A DNA stretch of 64,000 nucleotides from assembly GCA_030549175.1 (NCBI GenBank), contig JAUKUA010000004.1, positions 4,588,001-4,652,000 on the forward strand, in the 5' to 3' direction. Below are positions 41,595-53,648 of the stretch, in pieces. Each line of letters starts with the position of its first letter. The stretch's first letter is position 1. The notes beneath the pieces were generated by a model. It saw only the letters and a list, made by a program, of their open reading frames with translations, was not told where the DNA came from and made no database searches. A program made the position numbers and the translations under genes. Origin of the DNA: Lasiosphaeris hirsuta (Eukaryota > Ascomycota > Sordariomycetes > Sordariales > Lasiosphaeriaceae).

Positions 41595-44500
41595 ATGCTG
41601 CGGGACGTCTTCCTCCTCGCTGTCGTGGTGGCGCTCGCCATCAGCGCGCTCGCGACCATCCCCGCGATCGTCACGTATGTCGCCCGGTTGCAAAGTGCGA
41701 AGCCCGCAATCTCAAAATATAAAGACGAGGATGGAGAAGCTACGCCAGAGACCATGGCGGAATTCTCGACAAAACGTCAGCAGGCGCACATCCTCGTGTG
41801 GGCAGCCGCCGGTCTCGGCTCCCAAATCGCATTCTCGGTGATTCTTGATGCGCCACAATCGTCCCCTCGAATCCCTCCTGATGAGCGCTTTTCTCTACAA
41901 AACTGGCTGCTCACGGCTGCTTGGGTATGCGTTCGCTCTGTGGGGTATGGTTTTGCATGCTTGATTGTTTGAGCTGATCAAGCTTCACACTCCAGGGTCT
42001 TCTCGGCGTCCAGGCCATTGCCATCGCCGCAAGCCGCGACTCGGTAAGCGCCTACTACCAGGGTCTTCGTCTGGCTGGGTCGAGCTTGATCGTTGGAAGC
42101 ATATTGCTGGCCCGCCTCAACGTCGCGCAGACATGGTACGATGCCGCGGGCCAGACCGGCCTGATCCTCTGCGTGGTCTCGAGCATCGCGGCCGCTGGTC
42201 TCGTGCTCGCAAGTCTCCTGCTGCCGCGGCGGCCCGATGTTTTTTCAAAGGGCCGTATTGTGGATCGCATGTTCACCACAAGCGCCTGGAGTCGGCTGAC
42301 CTTTGTCTGGGCCACTCCCCTCATGCTCCTGGCTACCGAGAAGGGAGACCTCGATCTCGTCGATCTGCCACGACCGAGCCACTATTTACGCCCAGACTAC
42401 CAGTCCGCAGAGTGGAAGGATCGAAAGACCAAGGACACGTTTTTCAAGTCCATGATGAGAATATACGGCTGGGGTGTCGTCAAGCAGTGGATGACGGCCG
42501 CTCTGAATAGTTCTGTTTCGTACCTGCCGTGGTGGATAACGCTGCGACTTCTAGAGTCGCTCGAGTCGCGGAGACCCGGCGAGACGGCTGGGTCACGTAT
42601 TTGGCTCTTCTTGGTCTGGCTGGGCCTCGCAAAAATTGCAAACTCGGTGAGATGTCCCCCTTCGGCTCTGGGGTCTCGAGTGATGGATAATAGTGCTGAA
42701 ATTTTGCCGTCCTAGCTCATCGAGTCCTGGCTGTTCTGGTCGCAGATCAATGACTTGTATGTACCCATACGGAGCCACCTGGCGGCTATTGTCTTTGAGA
42801 AAGCTATGCGGCGCAAAAACGTCAAAGGGGCAAATATGGCCAGTGGCAATGATACGGACGCCGTGGAACAAGGAAAGGACGATGGCGACAAGAGCAAGGA
42901 TGAGGAGGGTGCCAGCGACGATGTGACTGGCCAAAAGTCTCGACAAGCAGTCATCAACCTCGTCGGCATTGACGCCAAGCGCGTCTCGGACTTTTCTCTC
43001 TACATGTTCATGTTCCCCACGAGCATTATCCAGCTGATCATTTCCGTCTGGTTTCTCATCTCCCTGCTCGGCTGGCTCCCCCTCGTCCTCGGCGTCCTGT
43101 CGGTAGCCGCCACGCTCCCGATCAACTTTATATTCTCCAAATGGACCTTGTCAGCGGATCAGAAGCTGATGAAGATACGCGATGAGAAGCTCGAGCTTGT
43201 AAGCGAAGCTTTGAACGGTATTCGCCAAGTCAAGTTCTCGGCACTGGAATCGGGATGGGAAAAGCGCATCCTCAAAGTTCGAGAGAAGGAATTAGCCACC
43301 ATATGGCAACTCTTCAAGTACAACCTTGTTGTCGACAGCTGCTGGAACATCATCCCTTCGGCCTTGGCTCTGACGGCCTTGGGATCGTACGCCTGGATTC
43401 ACGGCGAGCTCACCGCCTCGGTCGCCTTTGTTAGTATCGGCATCCTCGGCACTCTGGATTTCGCCATTGCCGCTCTGCCGGGCATGATACGTTACGGAAT
43501 CGACGCCTGGGTATCACTCAAGCGTATCGAGAAGTTCCTCGATGGCCCCGAGATCCAGTCCATCAGAACCTTCTCTAGCGAGAGGCCAGACGTTGGGTTC
43601 AAGGATGCTTCTTTGAGCTGGCCCGTCGACGGCGAGGAAGCCAAGGCTGATGAGCCCAACCAATTTATCCTTCGAAATGTCAATCTCAGCTTTCCGCCCG
43701 GGGAGCTTTCCGTCATATCTGGGAAAACCGGTTCGGGGAAGAGCCTGATGCTTGCGGCCATCCTAGGCGAAGCCGAGCTCCTCTCCGGGTCCATCCATGT
43801 GCCGCAGCCGCCGTCGATCGACGAGCGTCAAGACCACAAGGCCAACCCGGGGAACTGGGTCTTGCCATCGAGTATGGCCTACGTTGGTCAACAGCCGTGG
43901 ATCGAGAACGCGACAGTTCGTGACAACATCCTGTTTGGAATGCCTTTTGATGAAGAGCGGTATGAGCAGACGCTTGCCGCATGTGCCTTGAAGAAGGACA
44001 TTGGGACTCTGACTGATGGCGATAAGACCGAGCTCGGCATCAACGGAGTCAATCTGAGCGGCGGCCAGAAGTGGCGAGTTACTGTTGCGCGCGCCATCTA
44101 TTCCAGGGCAGGCATCCTTATCCTCGACGACATATTCAGTGCCGTGGACGCCCATGTCAGCCGTCACATTCTCGAGCAGTGCCTTGGCGGTAGTATCTGC
44201 AAGGGACGAACTGTCATTCTTGTTACACACCACGTTGGCTTGGTAGAAAAACACGCTCGGTTTATTGTCGAGCTGGCTGACGGTGGTGTCCAATATTCGG
44301 GACTCACGGAGCAGCTTCGAGAAGAAAGGATCCTAGACGAGATCAAGAGCTCTGAGCCGCCGGTGCTCGAGGAGAGTGCCGCGAGCAGCGACACGGAGGA
44401 GGGGGGGCGGATGGTGCGCCACTCAAGAAGCAAGCCTCCAAGGTCCCCACAAAGTTTGTCGAGGACGAAATCCGTCAAAAGGGAGCCGTCAAGACTCGTA

Positions 44501-46573
44501 TTTACAAGATCTACTTGGAGAGGAGCGGTGGATTTCTTTACTGGACCTATTTGCTGCTCATCTTTCTGACATACCAAGCCTCACAACTCGGTGGGTTTCC
44601 CTTCCTCCGGTCTAGTGTTTTTTTAACGAGCAGGTCGCTTACAAGTCCCGCAGCACAGCCGTGGGTCATCAGACTCTGGACGGGCAGAGTCGACGAGTCG
44701 GACTTGCCTGCCCTATTTCAGCAGACTCTCGCACCCAGCACACATTATCACCATTACATGCTTGGAAACCAGCCTTCAGACGCCCAGCAGGATCAAAGTA
44801 TCAAATTTTGGCTGTCTATTTACGCCGGAACCTGCTTGGTCAGCGTCGTTTTTGGAATTGCCAGATACGGCTTCACCTTCATTGCCGGCTACTGGGCGAG
44901 TAGGGCCATGTTTGAAAGAATTCTCTTTTCCGTGCTTCGAGCGCCGCTTCGATGGGCCGATACGGTCCCGGTTGGGCGGATCCTCAACCGTCTTACGGCC
45001 GACTTCAACTCGATCGACAGCGACCTTGTGCAGATGGGGGAGTGGTTCCTCGCAAACTGGCTTCAGGTGATGGGCATCTGCGCCGCGTCGCTGTTTGTGT
45101 CGCCTTTTATCGCGCCCATCGCCGCACTCTGCCTCGGGGTGTGCATCTGGCTCGCCAAGGTATACCTCACCGCAGCGAGACCGGCGAAACGACTGGATAG
45201 CACGTTGAAGTCACCGATCTTTGACCTTTTCGGCTCGGCTCTGACTGGCCTGACAACTATCCGCGCCTTTGATCGAGTAGGACCCTACATCGAAGCGATG
45301 CATACGAAAGTTGAGGAGTACAGCATGGGCTCGCTTACCCTGTACCTCTTCAACCGGTGGCTTGCCTGGAACATGAGCCTGGCCGGTATTACTTTTACCG
45401 TTGTGGTGACCATTTTTGTGCTGGCGCGACCTGGCCTGGACCCTGCCCTGGCCGGCTTTGTTCTCAGCTTCACGCTCCAGTTCTCCCACGCCGTGTTGAT
45501 GTCGGTACGGGCGTCTTCGATGCTCGAGCTCGAGATGAACGCAGTGGAGCGCGTCATTGAGTACAGCGAGATTGAGACGGAGAGCTTGGGCGGCGAGAAA
45601 CCTCCGGCCGCGTGGCCGACCCAAGGGCGTATCGAAGTCAACGACTTGGTTGTGGCTTACGCACCGCATCTGCCGCCCGTTCTCAAGAGTCTGTCGTTCC
45701 AGATCAACCCCGCGGAAAGGATTGGAGTGGTCGGTCGCACAGGGGCGGGTAAATCGTCATTGACGCTGGCCCTTTTCCGATTCATCGAGCCCCGGTCTGG
45801 AAGTATTTACATTGACGGATTAGACATCTCCAAGGTCACGCTGTCGGATCTCCGCTCCCGGCTCGCCATCATCCCACAGGTACGCTTCCACGTCTCCACA
45901 AAATACCTTGACACGCGCTAGAACTTGGCTGCTAACCGTGATCATCAAGGACCCTGTCCTCTTCTCCGGGACCATCCGGTCCAATCTCGACCCATTCGAC
46001 AACTACACCGACGCAGAGCTCCGCGACTCCCTCCAGAGAGTACATCTCGTTACAGACTCGGAATCAGACAGTAATAACAGCACCGCACCTGTCAACGAAG
46101 CCTCATCCTCATCCTCAGGAGATACGGCCGCCAACGCTCCGACCGCCAATGGCCCCAAGAATGTCAACATATTCCTCGACCTCACCTCGCCAATCTCCGA
46201 AGGTGGCCAAAATCTATCTCAAGGCCAGCGCCAACTACTTTGCCTCGCCCGAGCCATTGTCTCACGGCCCAAAATCATGGTCCTTGACGAAGCCACCTCG
46301 GCCGTCGACATGGCCACCGACGCCCTCATCCAACGCTCGATCCGCGAGGAGTTTGGAGGGTCGACGCTTCTTGTCATTGCTCACCGCCTAAGCACGATTG
46401 CCGACTTTGATCGCATTCTTGTGCTGAGCGACGGGGAGGTGGTGGAGTTTGGCACGCCCAAAGAGCTGTGGGAGGATGGTGGTGTTTTTTGGAGCATGTG
46501 CAATGAGAGCGGAGAGAAGGATAAGTTGAGGGTCACCATCTCGAGAGAGGGACCTTCGGGGGGTAAAGAGTGA
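41595..46573 (+). CDS. ABCC-type (MRP-like) ABC transporter, one frame break
   Basis: Five exons: 41595-41924, 41996-42646, 42716-44590, 44654-45879 and 45950-46573, about 1,570 residues. The order is a hydrophobic N-terminus, TMD1, NBD1 with Walker A GKTGSGKS, signature LSGGQKWR and Walker [16 protein letters not shown], then TMD2 and NBD2 with Walker [10 protein letters not shown], signature LSQGQRQ and Walker [13 protein letters not shown]. This is the full ABCC layout; such pumps export drugs, conjugates or metabolites from the cell or into the vacuole. NBD1 has Asp where a catalytic Glu would stand (LDD), the usual degenerate site of ABCC proteins. The linker after NBD1 loses frame at a run of seven G (44401-44407): adding one base there would make every downstream exon phase fit. 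Everything else is intact, so an assembly error is a good explanation. The substrate is unknown. Confidence 0.94.
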
Positions 46574-46810
46574 ATGGTAGAAAATGTGTTGTTGTGTTCT
46601 CGTCCCTCTGTGTCGCCCTTAGACTTTCTAGTTTCTGCTTTTCAGTTGAACGTTTTGATACAAAGGGTAGGTAGGGCTCGAAATTAGCTATCGTGAGTGC
46701 GGGGAAGCTTTTGTAGTCTTGGGTGGCCTTGGCTAGAACTATGCAACCTCCAGAAGTGTCTTTACACATTTATAGTATTGTTCTAGGTTGTCATGTTTGA
46801 TGAGGGGGTT

Positions 46811-47278
46811 TCACCCTCGCACGCTAGCCTGTTGAAGCCCAATCCGCATAACAAACTCGACCGGACCCTTCCCCGCGACGTTTACCAGCGTCTTCACTCT
46901 GTTGATCGTAATCTCCACGGCCTGCCGCACCGTGAAATATGAAACACCCATCAGCTTATCGAAAACCTCATACTTTAGAATGAATGCCGTTGCATGTAGT
47001 ATCTCATCTTGGAACCCCGCCTCTGCATTCCACTCATAACAAAAACTCGCCTGGTTGCTGGTGACGGTGTTGAGGATCATCTCATCGCATAGCAAATCGC
47101 CATTAGCGCTTGTTGTTGGACCGCGCGTATAACTGCAATGGACGGTAGTGTCTGGCTTGCCAGAGTATATGCTGAAGATGTCATGCCAGACGTATCCTGA
47201 TGTCGAGGAGCCCTCGGATAAAGTCAGGTCGTCCCCTTCAACAATTCGGGGAAGTGCTTCTGGTAGACGCTCGCGCTT
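46811..47278 (-). pseudogene. hypothetical protein, 5' end unclear
   Basis: A minus-strand frame of 156 codons ending at 46811, from just after a TGA at 47279-47281. It reads well throughout (GYVWHDIFSIYSGKPDTT, CDEMILNTVTSNQASFCYEW, VAGKGPVEFVMRIG). The frame continues upstream of the TGA as a short helix, so the stop may be a mutation, or an intron may end near it. No family recognised. The gene lies tail-to-tail with the ABC transporter. Confidence 0.42.
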
Positions 47279-47422
47279 TCAGTACAGCAAGGCTTTCGCT
47301 TCGGCATGGTGCCCTTCCTTCGCGCCAAACTAGTACCTACACAGTCAATTCCTTAAAGATGGCGAATAAAGGATATAAGCGTCGAAATGGGGGTTGTGCT
47401 GCGCGTTGGAGAAAATCTGACA
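47279..47422. other. short spacer, no feature
   Basis: Holds nothing recognisable between two minus-strand remnants. Confidence 0.4.
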
Positions 47423-47873
47423 TCAGATCACGAAGGAGCCAGCAGGAGGCAGGCAAAACAGCTTATCCGTTGGCATCGCCTTAACCAACTGCCCAAATTG
47501 CCTGGCCTGCTCCCTATATTCCGTAGATTTCCTCGGGGTTGACCAAACCACCTCCGTATCGCTAGGCTTGTGGTACGTATGAACATCGGATTCGCGGCTG
47601 GTGAACTTTGGGATAGCGGTTTGGTTGGAATTCTTCAAAAGGAGCTCACTCATTAGCGGCTTGGCAACGTTGAGAGGCCATAGGCCGGTTGCCTTCCACC
47701 CAGCCTTGATGTTAGATTCCGTAAGTGCCTCAGATCTGGCCAGACGATAATATTCAAGAAAAGCTCGCTTGCCGGAAACAGAAGAATTGCAACAAGCGTT
47801 AGCAAGTAGCTTTTCGAGGCGTGTGCGGTAGGCCCTTTTCAGGACACTAAAGCACGAAAGATCAAGAGGCTGG
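47423..47873 (-). pseudogene. Pogo-like DDE transposase, 3' fragment
   Basis: An uninterrupted 150-codon frame on the minus strand matches the end of a Pogo/Fot1-type transposase: QPLDLSCFSVLKRAYRTRL (third catalytic-acid region), a helical segment, then ESNIKAGWKATGLWPLN and a polar C-terminus. It starts abruptly at about 47873 inside other DNA, so the N-terminal two thirds are gone. It has no in-frame stops, unlike the RIP-damaged element at 33.5 kb, and belongs to a different subfamily. Inverted ends were not found. Confidence 0.72.
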
Positions 47874-47936
47874 ACTCTACCCTCCCAATCCTGACCCCCT
47901 TTACCCCTACCACCAGAACTCCACTTCGAAACAACC

Positions 47937-48768
47937 CCCCACCTCTACTCCCCCCTCTACCGCCTCTACCACGAACAAAACTCCCACGGCCACCGCTCCT
48001 CAACCCTCTCCTTCCTCTCCCCCGACGGCCGCGCCCGACACCTCCGGCAGATATGCATCCAGCTTGGCCTCGTCCGGTCCGCGCGGGACGAATGGTCGAG
48101 CTCTGTCCTCTCGGCACTCGCGCACAACGAGCGACAGCTGGAAAAACTCGAGATCATGATTCGCTATTCACCCCGCTTCTCCGCCAAGGGTATTTATTCA
48201 TGGTTTGCCCATCAGACCGGAGTCACGGTACTCGTGGGTTGATCCGCCGCTGGAGATACCATCGGCGGTGGTTATGCCTGCGGTTTGCATGTCGGGATCA
48301 GAGTTTGGGTCAGAATCTGGATCTGAATACCCGAGTACAACTGCGGGAAGGGACCCATTCCTGCCGATACTATAGTTTCTTGCGCCAGGGAATGAGACAC
48401 TACAAGAGAGGATCATGGCGAGGATAGAGGAAAGTGCTGCTAGTGCTCGGAGACCGTGGAGGGATAATTCCCCGGTGGGCTTTTGGAAGGATCTGGAGGC
48501 ACGACTATGGAGTTTGGAGGAGGAAAAGGGCTTCTGGGGACGGACGGCTATGGAGATTTTCAAGGAATTTAGTTCGACGTTGAGGGAATTCAATTTCGTG
48601 GGGAGGGTCGATAAGAAGTGGATGGAAGTTGTGGCGGATGTGATGGGTGCTGGGGCAAGGGCGAAGAAGTATCTGAAGGATGGGGAGTGGGTTGTTGCTG
48701 AGCCAGGGGGTGAGGGGAGGGGTGTTGATGGGTTGAATATGCGGTCAATATGGGTTGAACCCCTCTGA
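47937..48768 (+). pseudogene. F-box-like family paralog, frameshifted
   Basis: Plus-strand pieces match the intact neighbour on the other strand (48887-49964): GFWKDLEARLWSLEEEKGFW against SFWNMMRHELRQLTEQQLFW, STLREFNFVGRVDKKWMEVV against PTLRTLDWVGVVDRKWMAAL, and SWVDPP against SWIDPP. The frame changes at about 48225 and again before 48380, and the 5' end is cut at the transposase fragment, which adjoins it at about 47873. The protein's start is therefore missing and it cannot be expressed intact. Confidence 0.62.
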
Positions 48769-48886
48769 CAAGGTCAACAAAAATTGATACCAGAGCTTAA
48801 CCATGTCGCATTCTACTTTATTATCTGACAGACAGGCCCCAGTACAAGTGGTAGATCTTGACGGCCAAGCCAACATGGTAGACCTA

Positions 48887-49964
48887 TTATTCCGTACTGG
48901 CAAGAGAAGACGGTTCAACAGTGACCCAATTGTCAGAGTTTCTGGTCAGTCGTCCACGAACTGTGACGTTCATCACGTCGGCCAGAGCTGCCATCCACTT
49001 CCTGTCTACAACACCCACCCAGTCTAGCGTCCGCAGCGTGGGACTCATATCTTCGAAAACCGATATCATCTGCTGCCAGAACAGCTGTTGCTCTGTCAAT
49101 TGCCGGAGTTCATGCCGCATCATGTTCCAGAAGCTTGGAGACTCGTCGGGCCTGAAGGGATAGCCTATCAACCCCCTCATGAGAACTTGCTTGCCGTCGT
49201 CTCCGGGGGCCAGATGCTCCAACATAGCAACCAGCTGCTCCTCGGTGGGGTATCGTGGGATTTCTCCTGCGGACAGCCCGGTGAGACGGATTGGGGGATC
49301 TATCCATGAGAATTCAGAGAACTCAACAGCGACGCCCCACCGCTTGAAGACATAGCCTCTGGGTATGTAAGGGTGTTGATGCTTGGCGCAGGTCTGGATC
49401 TCTAGATGCTCAAGCCTACGGGCCTTCTCGGCGATAGCCCTCAAAAGGCGCCCTTCGTAAGGCAAATCACCAATGGGCTCCCACACATCGAGGGGCCAGT
49501 GGGCCGCCGGCAGCCTCGACTCCCGGAACTGCACAGCTACCGATCGAAGGTGCCGACCGGGGCCGTGAAGCAGGAAATAAATATTCGAGGCCATAGCGAG
49601 CGGGCTCAGCGTGAATCTTCCCTGGTGGTACAGAAACGCGGAAACCTCCCGGTACAGCGCTACGCGTCACGGAGGAAACGTGTCAGTAAGTGTAACGGCA
49701 AGAGAAACGATGATGGCTCCTACACCGGCAGGTTCGCATCAACGCCAGCAAGCCGCTGTAGTTAATGCCGCCCAGCCTCCGCTTGTGATTAAAGACTCGC
49801 GATGTGTCGCAAAGCTCGTTTTCGTGCCAGTCTCCAACCTCCCGGGCCGGCTCCCCGAACAGATCGCCGTATATCTGGTTTCTCGTCTCGCCCGGAAGAT
49901 GGAGAAAGTAAAAGGGGCTTCGCCCGGTTGGACGCCCGGCGATTAAGCGGCGGGCACGGGGCAT
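48887..49964 (-). CDS. F-box-like hypothetical protein
   Basis: Two exons, 49964-49724 and 49659-48887, with a 64-nt intron (GTAGGA...GCGTAG) splitting a Ser codon; 337 residues. The N-terminus reads SPFYFLHLPGETRNQIYGDL, followed by LMRTCR, the pattern of many fungal proteins with an F-box-like or cyclin-F-like start. The rest has WIDPP and WVGVVDRKWM motifs shared with the broken paralog on the opposite strand. Start at 49964 is preferred; an earlier in-frame ATG at 50018 is possible. Function unknown; F-box-like proteins may recruit targets to ubiquitin ligases. Confidence 0.72.
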
Positions 49965-51179
49965 GATGCGAAGAGGATGCTGAAGTTCCTTTGTTTGAGT
50001 GAAATTTTTTGTGGGCACGCCTGCCTAATAAATACTATTGGGGTCGTGCTGGCCTGAGGCGCGGAATGCGCAGGTGGTAGCACATTCAGGCAGCAGCCCA
50101 AGATTGCCACGACTCCCAGTTCGAGGCCGCAACCCCGGCCGAGATGCAGTCTCATCAATCCAATCTGTGGGTGATTCAATTACCAGTATCATTGATGACA
50201 AATCACGTGTCTCTCAATGGCAGCTATGCCTTCGGCGGGGGACGCGACTTTATCCGACGCCCGTCGGGACAAGTTCTCGCAGCAGCAGCAGCAGCATTGA
50301 CGCGCTGCAAGCGTTCGAATACAACTCATTTTTTTTAATTCGAAATGATCGACGAATTGATGCCACAAGCCGGCAAGAGCACCGCGCGATAGATTGACGA
50401 GAGGCACATCAAAGGTAAGGAGCGGTTGAAGCAATCTCTCGCCTCTCCATACAAAAAGCATCCTTCCTTTGACCTCTAGACCTCTCCGAGCGCCCTATCG
50501 CTCCTTGGCATAATGGCCAAGGCTCTCGTAGATGGCGATTACCATATTTATCATTCCAAGGGCTAGTACAGCATGTGAGAGAGCCTTTAGCCTACCCAAG
50601 TTGACAATAGGGTCATCAAGACACTCTTTACTAGATTCAACAATATCCAAGCTGCAGTGCCTGTGAAATTGGGGAAAGCAAGTGGATTCTGGATGGCGGA
50701 TATTTCATCTTTCAGGGGGTGTTCGGGGTGGAAAATCGTAATGTTCCAGGCTTGGCAGTAGGCTTTGGACTGATTCAAGCCAAGTCAAATCGCTATTTTG
50801 ACAAGCCAAGCCGCTTTTGATACGGGTGCTCAGAAGCCGGCCTTGAGAACGTCTTTGCCCTCACACTTGTAATGAACAATCGCTTTCTCGCGGAAAATAG
50901 ATCAGCCTAAGGCTATCCTGAGATCACCGACCCAACCGACACTCTCGGGGCTATAATAGAAAACACTGAGAATCTTGGAGAGGTCGGGCCGCTTCGTGCT
51001 TGGAAAGCCGCCATGGACTGTTTCATGTGGCAAATATGAACTGCAACATCGGGCTGAACGCTCGCTATCACGGAAACGGGGTACATTGGGCTTGCTCCGG
51101 CAATCACTGCTCCGAGAGATGTTGTCTGCATGATTCCGGGCTCAACTGTTCCGCAAATCCTCAGAAGGATTAGATCAGC
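49965..51179. other. intergenic, decayed coding suspected
   Basis: No intact gene. A CAG-type repeat (AGCAGCAGCAGCAGC) lies at about 50281-50296. The part from about 50890 to 51180 may be an eroded upstream portion of the HET-type remnant that follows. Confidence 0.35.
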
Positions 51180-51319
51180 CAGGCAAAGAGACAATTCTCA
51201 TACTAAAAATACCCCCCGCACGATTCGAGCTCGTAGGGGACGCATATATCCATGGGCTGATGTACGGTGAGGCTCTTGAGAGGTCTGACTTCAAATTGAA
51301 GGACATCCTGCTCGTTTGA
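51180..51319 (+). pseudogene. C-terminal remnant of a HET-type protein
   Basis: A frame ending at TGA 51317-51319 encodes ARFELVGDAYIHGLMYGEAL followed by a short tail (FKLKDILLV). The motif G-D-x-Y-x-H-G-x-x-x-G-E-A is the one I know from the very end of many HET-domain proteins. No HET domain remains upstream, so only the tail has survived. Short and from memory, hence moderate confidence. Confidence 0.42.
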
Positions 51320-51847
51320 GCAATATCAAGTATCCAGTACTAAAACACCAACCATTCGGAAAACTGCCGAATAGACAGGCGTCCATCACTTGCTGTCTCT
51401 CAGGATTTGCGCTCTATACAGGGCAACATGAAGTGATACTTGCTTGGATCTTACCAACACTCTTAGAAAGGAAGTCGATATGCCGGAACATGAACAGCCA
51501 CAGCAATAGCAACTCAGATATGCCGGAGCCGTCTGGCCCAAGTTGAGCTTGCACACCTGGATCCTCAATTATACATTACTATGTCGGTAACAGCCGAACT
51601 GCTACGATTGGAACGCTTGACACAGGGGTGTGTCAAGTAATATTCCACTGTCAACCTACTTACAGCCAACAGCAGCCCGATCCATCAACTGGGAAAATTA
51701 GGCTGATTGCCCTACGGCGTCCCATCCTCGGCAGCTCTTCCGTTTCGATGCCACCCGGGAAACTAGATAACGCCAACCAGGGCTTCCGTGCTGCGTCTAG
51801 AGCACGCGCCCCTCTCTTTCCTTAGCAAGGGCCGACCAGCATTCAAG
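51320..51847. other. intergenic, promoter side of the DUF1996 gene
   Basis: No gene. The last 40 bp before ATG 51848 can be read in frame as an N-terminal extension, but the signal peptide argues for the later start. Confidence 0.5.
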
Positions 51848-52909
51848 ATGAAGACATCGTTCGCCAAGCGCCTCGTGCTCCTCCTCCAAGCCGGCGGGAT
51901 TGCCAGTGCCGCACTTCGATTCGCCTGCTCCACCATCTCGATCCAGCGCCTCGACCCCATTGTCGAGCCCGGGCGCATCCCCTCCGGCCACGTGCACCAG
52001 ATCGTCGGCGGGAATGCCTTCAACGCAACCATGGAAGGTGACATCGGCGAGCGAGGTACCTGCACCACCTGTGCCTACACTGAGGACTTCTCCAACTACT
52101 GGACAGCCGTCATGTACTTCCGGCACGAGAACGGCTCCTACAAGCGCGTACCGCAATACCCCAACGCCCAGCTGGGCAGCGACGGCAGCGACGCCCCGGA
52201 CATCAAGGGCGGCATGACTGTCTACTACACCTCCAAGGATTTCAACTCCAACGGCAACCAATTCATCCGCGCCTTCCCGCCCGGTTTCCGCATGACCGTC
52301 GGCTCCCCCACCGCAAACACCGTCGACTACGCCCGCGGCCATCCCGGCCTGCGCTACACCTGCCTCCAGACGGTGCTCACCCGCGGCTCCGAGACAACCG
52401 AATTCCCCACGAAGCCCTGCCCCGCAGGGATCATGGCTATCCACCACTTCCCTGCCTGCTGGGACGGTAAAAATCTCGACAGCCCAAATCATCAGGACCA
52501 CATGTACACCACCACCAAGGGCGGCTTCGCCGAGGCCGGCGCGTGTCCTACTTCCCATCCTGTGCGCGTTGCGCAGGTGGCGTATGAGACCATGTGGGAC
52601 ACGTCTGTCTTTAAGGACATGTGGCCCAAGAACGGGAAGCAGCCGTTCGTGTGGTCGTTTGAAGGGAATGGATACGGTACGCATGCGGACTATCTGTTTG
52701 GCTGGAAGGGGGATAGCTTGCAGCGGGCGCTCAACTCAACGTGTATGTTCCATCGGTGTGGGAGTCCGGGCGTTCAGGGGGTGTTGAAGACGCAGACTGC
52801 AGAGGAGATGAATAAGTGCGCGGTTAGGAATTTGGTGGTGGAACAGACGGATGGGTGGTTGGTTGAGTTGCCGGGGCAGAAGATGGTGCCGATGCGGTTT
52901 AGGGGGTAG
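51848..52909 (+). CDS. secreted DUF1996 protein
   Basis: A single exon of 353 residues. ATG 51848 is chosen because a signal peptide follows at once (KRLVLLLQAGGIASA). The DUF1996 hallmarks are present: QRLDPIVEPGRIPSGHVHQI, GERGTCTTCAYTEDFSNYWT, KPCPAGIMAIHHFPACWDG and GKQPFVWSFEGNGYGTHADY. Conserved His and Cys residues suggest a metal-binding or disulfide-stabilised extracellular fold. The family is widespread in filamentous fungi and its function is not established. No frame defect. Confidence 0.94.
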   Translation: MKTSFAKRLVLLLQAGGIASAALRFACSTISIQRLDPIVEPGRIPSGHVHQIVGGNAFNATMEGDIGERGTCTTCAYTEDFSNYWTAVMYFRHENGSYKRVPQYPNAQLGSDGSDAPDIKGGMTVYYTSKDFNSNGNQFIRAFPPGFRMTVGSPTANTVDYARGHPGLRYTCLQTVLTRGSETTEFPTKPCPAGIMAIHHFPACWDGKNLDSPNHQDHMYTTTKGGFAEAGACPTSHPVRVAQVAYETMWDTSVFKDMWPKNGKQPFVWSFEGNGYGTHADYLFGWKGDSLQRALNSTCMFHRCGSPGVQGVLKTQTAEEMNKCAVRNLVVEQTDGWLVELPGQKMVPMRFRG

Positions 52910-53648
52910 ACGGTTGGTATGTGGTGCTTCGCTTGGTGGGCTTTGCTTGGTGGAAGTTGGGTGGGATATTCTCGCCTCTGTCTCGGGGGTTGGCTTGAAG
53001 ACACCGCCATGGGAAGAACCGCCTTCACTATGAACACCACGTCCTTCAGCCAGCCCAAGAGGCAAGTAGCCAGAGAGACAAAAAAGATGAGAAAAGAATC
53101 CAGCTACCCAGCTCTGGACCAGATGTGATAAGTTGGATTTCACAAGTCTACCGTAATCTAGATAGGTTACGGGGGTGTGGTGTTTGTGCTACCAACCCGT
53201 AAACTGGCCGATTAGCTGATATATCAGGCGACTCTTTTCTCGGGTAATAACTGGCATGGGATACATAAGTCGTGGTTAGCGACCCAACTCCCGACGCCTT
53301 AGATAGCCCAAAGATTTTTTCCCAGACGCCATGTCTCCATTCTCAGGCTGTGGTAACTTCATCCGCGGCAAGTCCAGCAGGAAGTAAGCAGAACATGGGC
53401 CCTTATCAGCGATGGCTTGTCAGCCGGACACGGGGATAGCGCAATCGGGATCGGGCCAACCGCCCCGCCAACATGTTGACGCAGTGTTGTGTTCATTCTC
53501 TGTCTGCGGTACCATTCACATTGTATTACCAACGTCAACATCATTTGAGATCAGATCCGCCTCGACTCATCCTCCCACCTCCATCTCCATGACCAGTCAA
53601 CATGAAACCGCAAGCAAAACGGCCTCCCAGGTTGTCAACCTCAGGTCC
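52910..53648. other. intergenic between convergent genes
   Basis: Lies between the 3' ends of the DUF1996 gene and the tyrosinase gene. Nothing recognisable; expected to hold both polyadenylation regions. Confidence 0.5.

Noticed and set aside
47839..48117. Gly/Arg-rich minus-strand frame
   Set aside because: Antisense of the GC-rich F-box-like paralog pieces; its first part also overlaps the transposase fragment.
51797..52684. 295-codon minus-strand frame
   Set aside because: Exactly antisense to the DUF1996 coding region; a mirror of GC-rich third positions.
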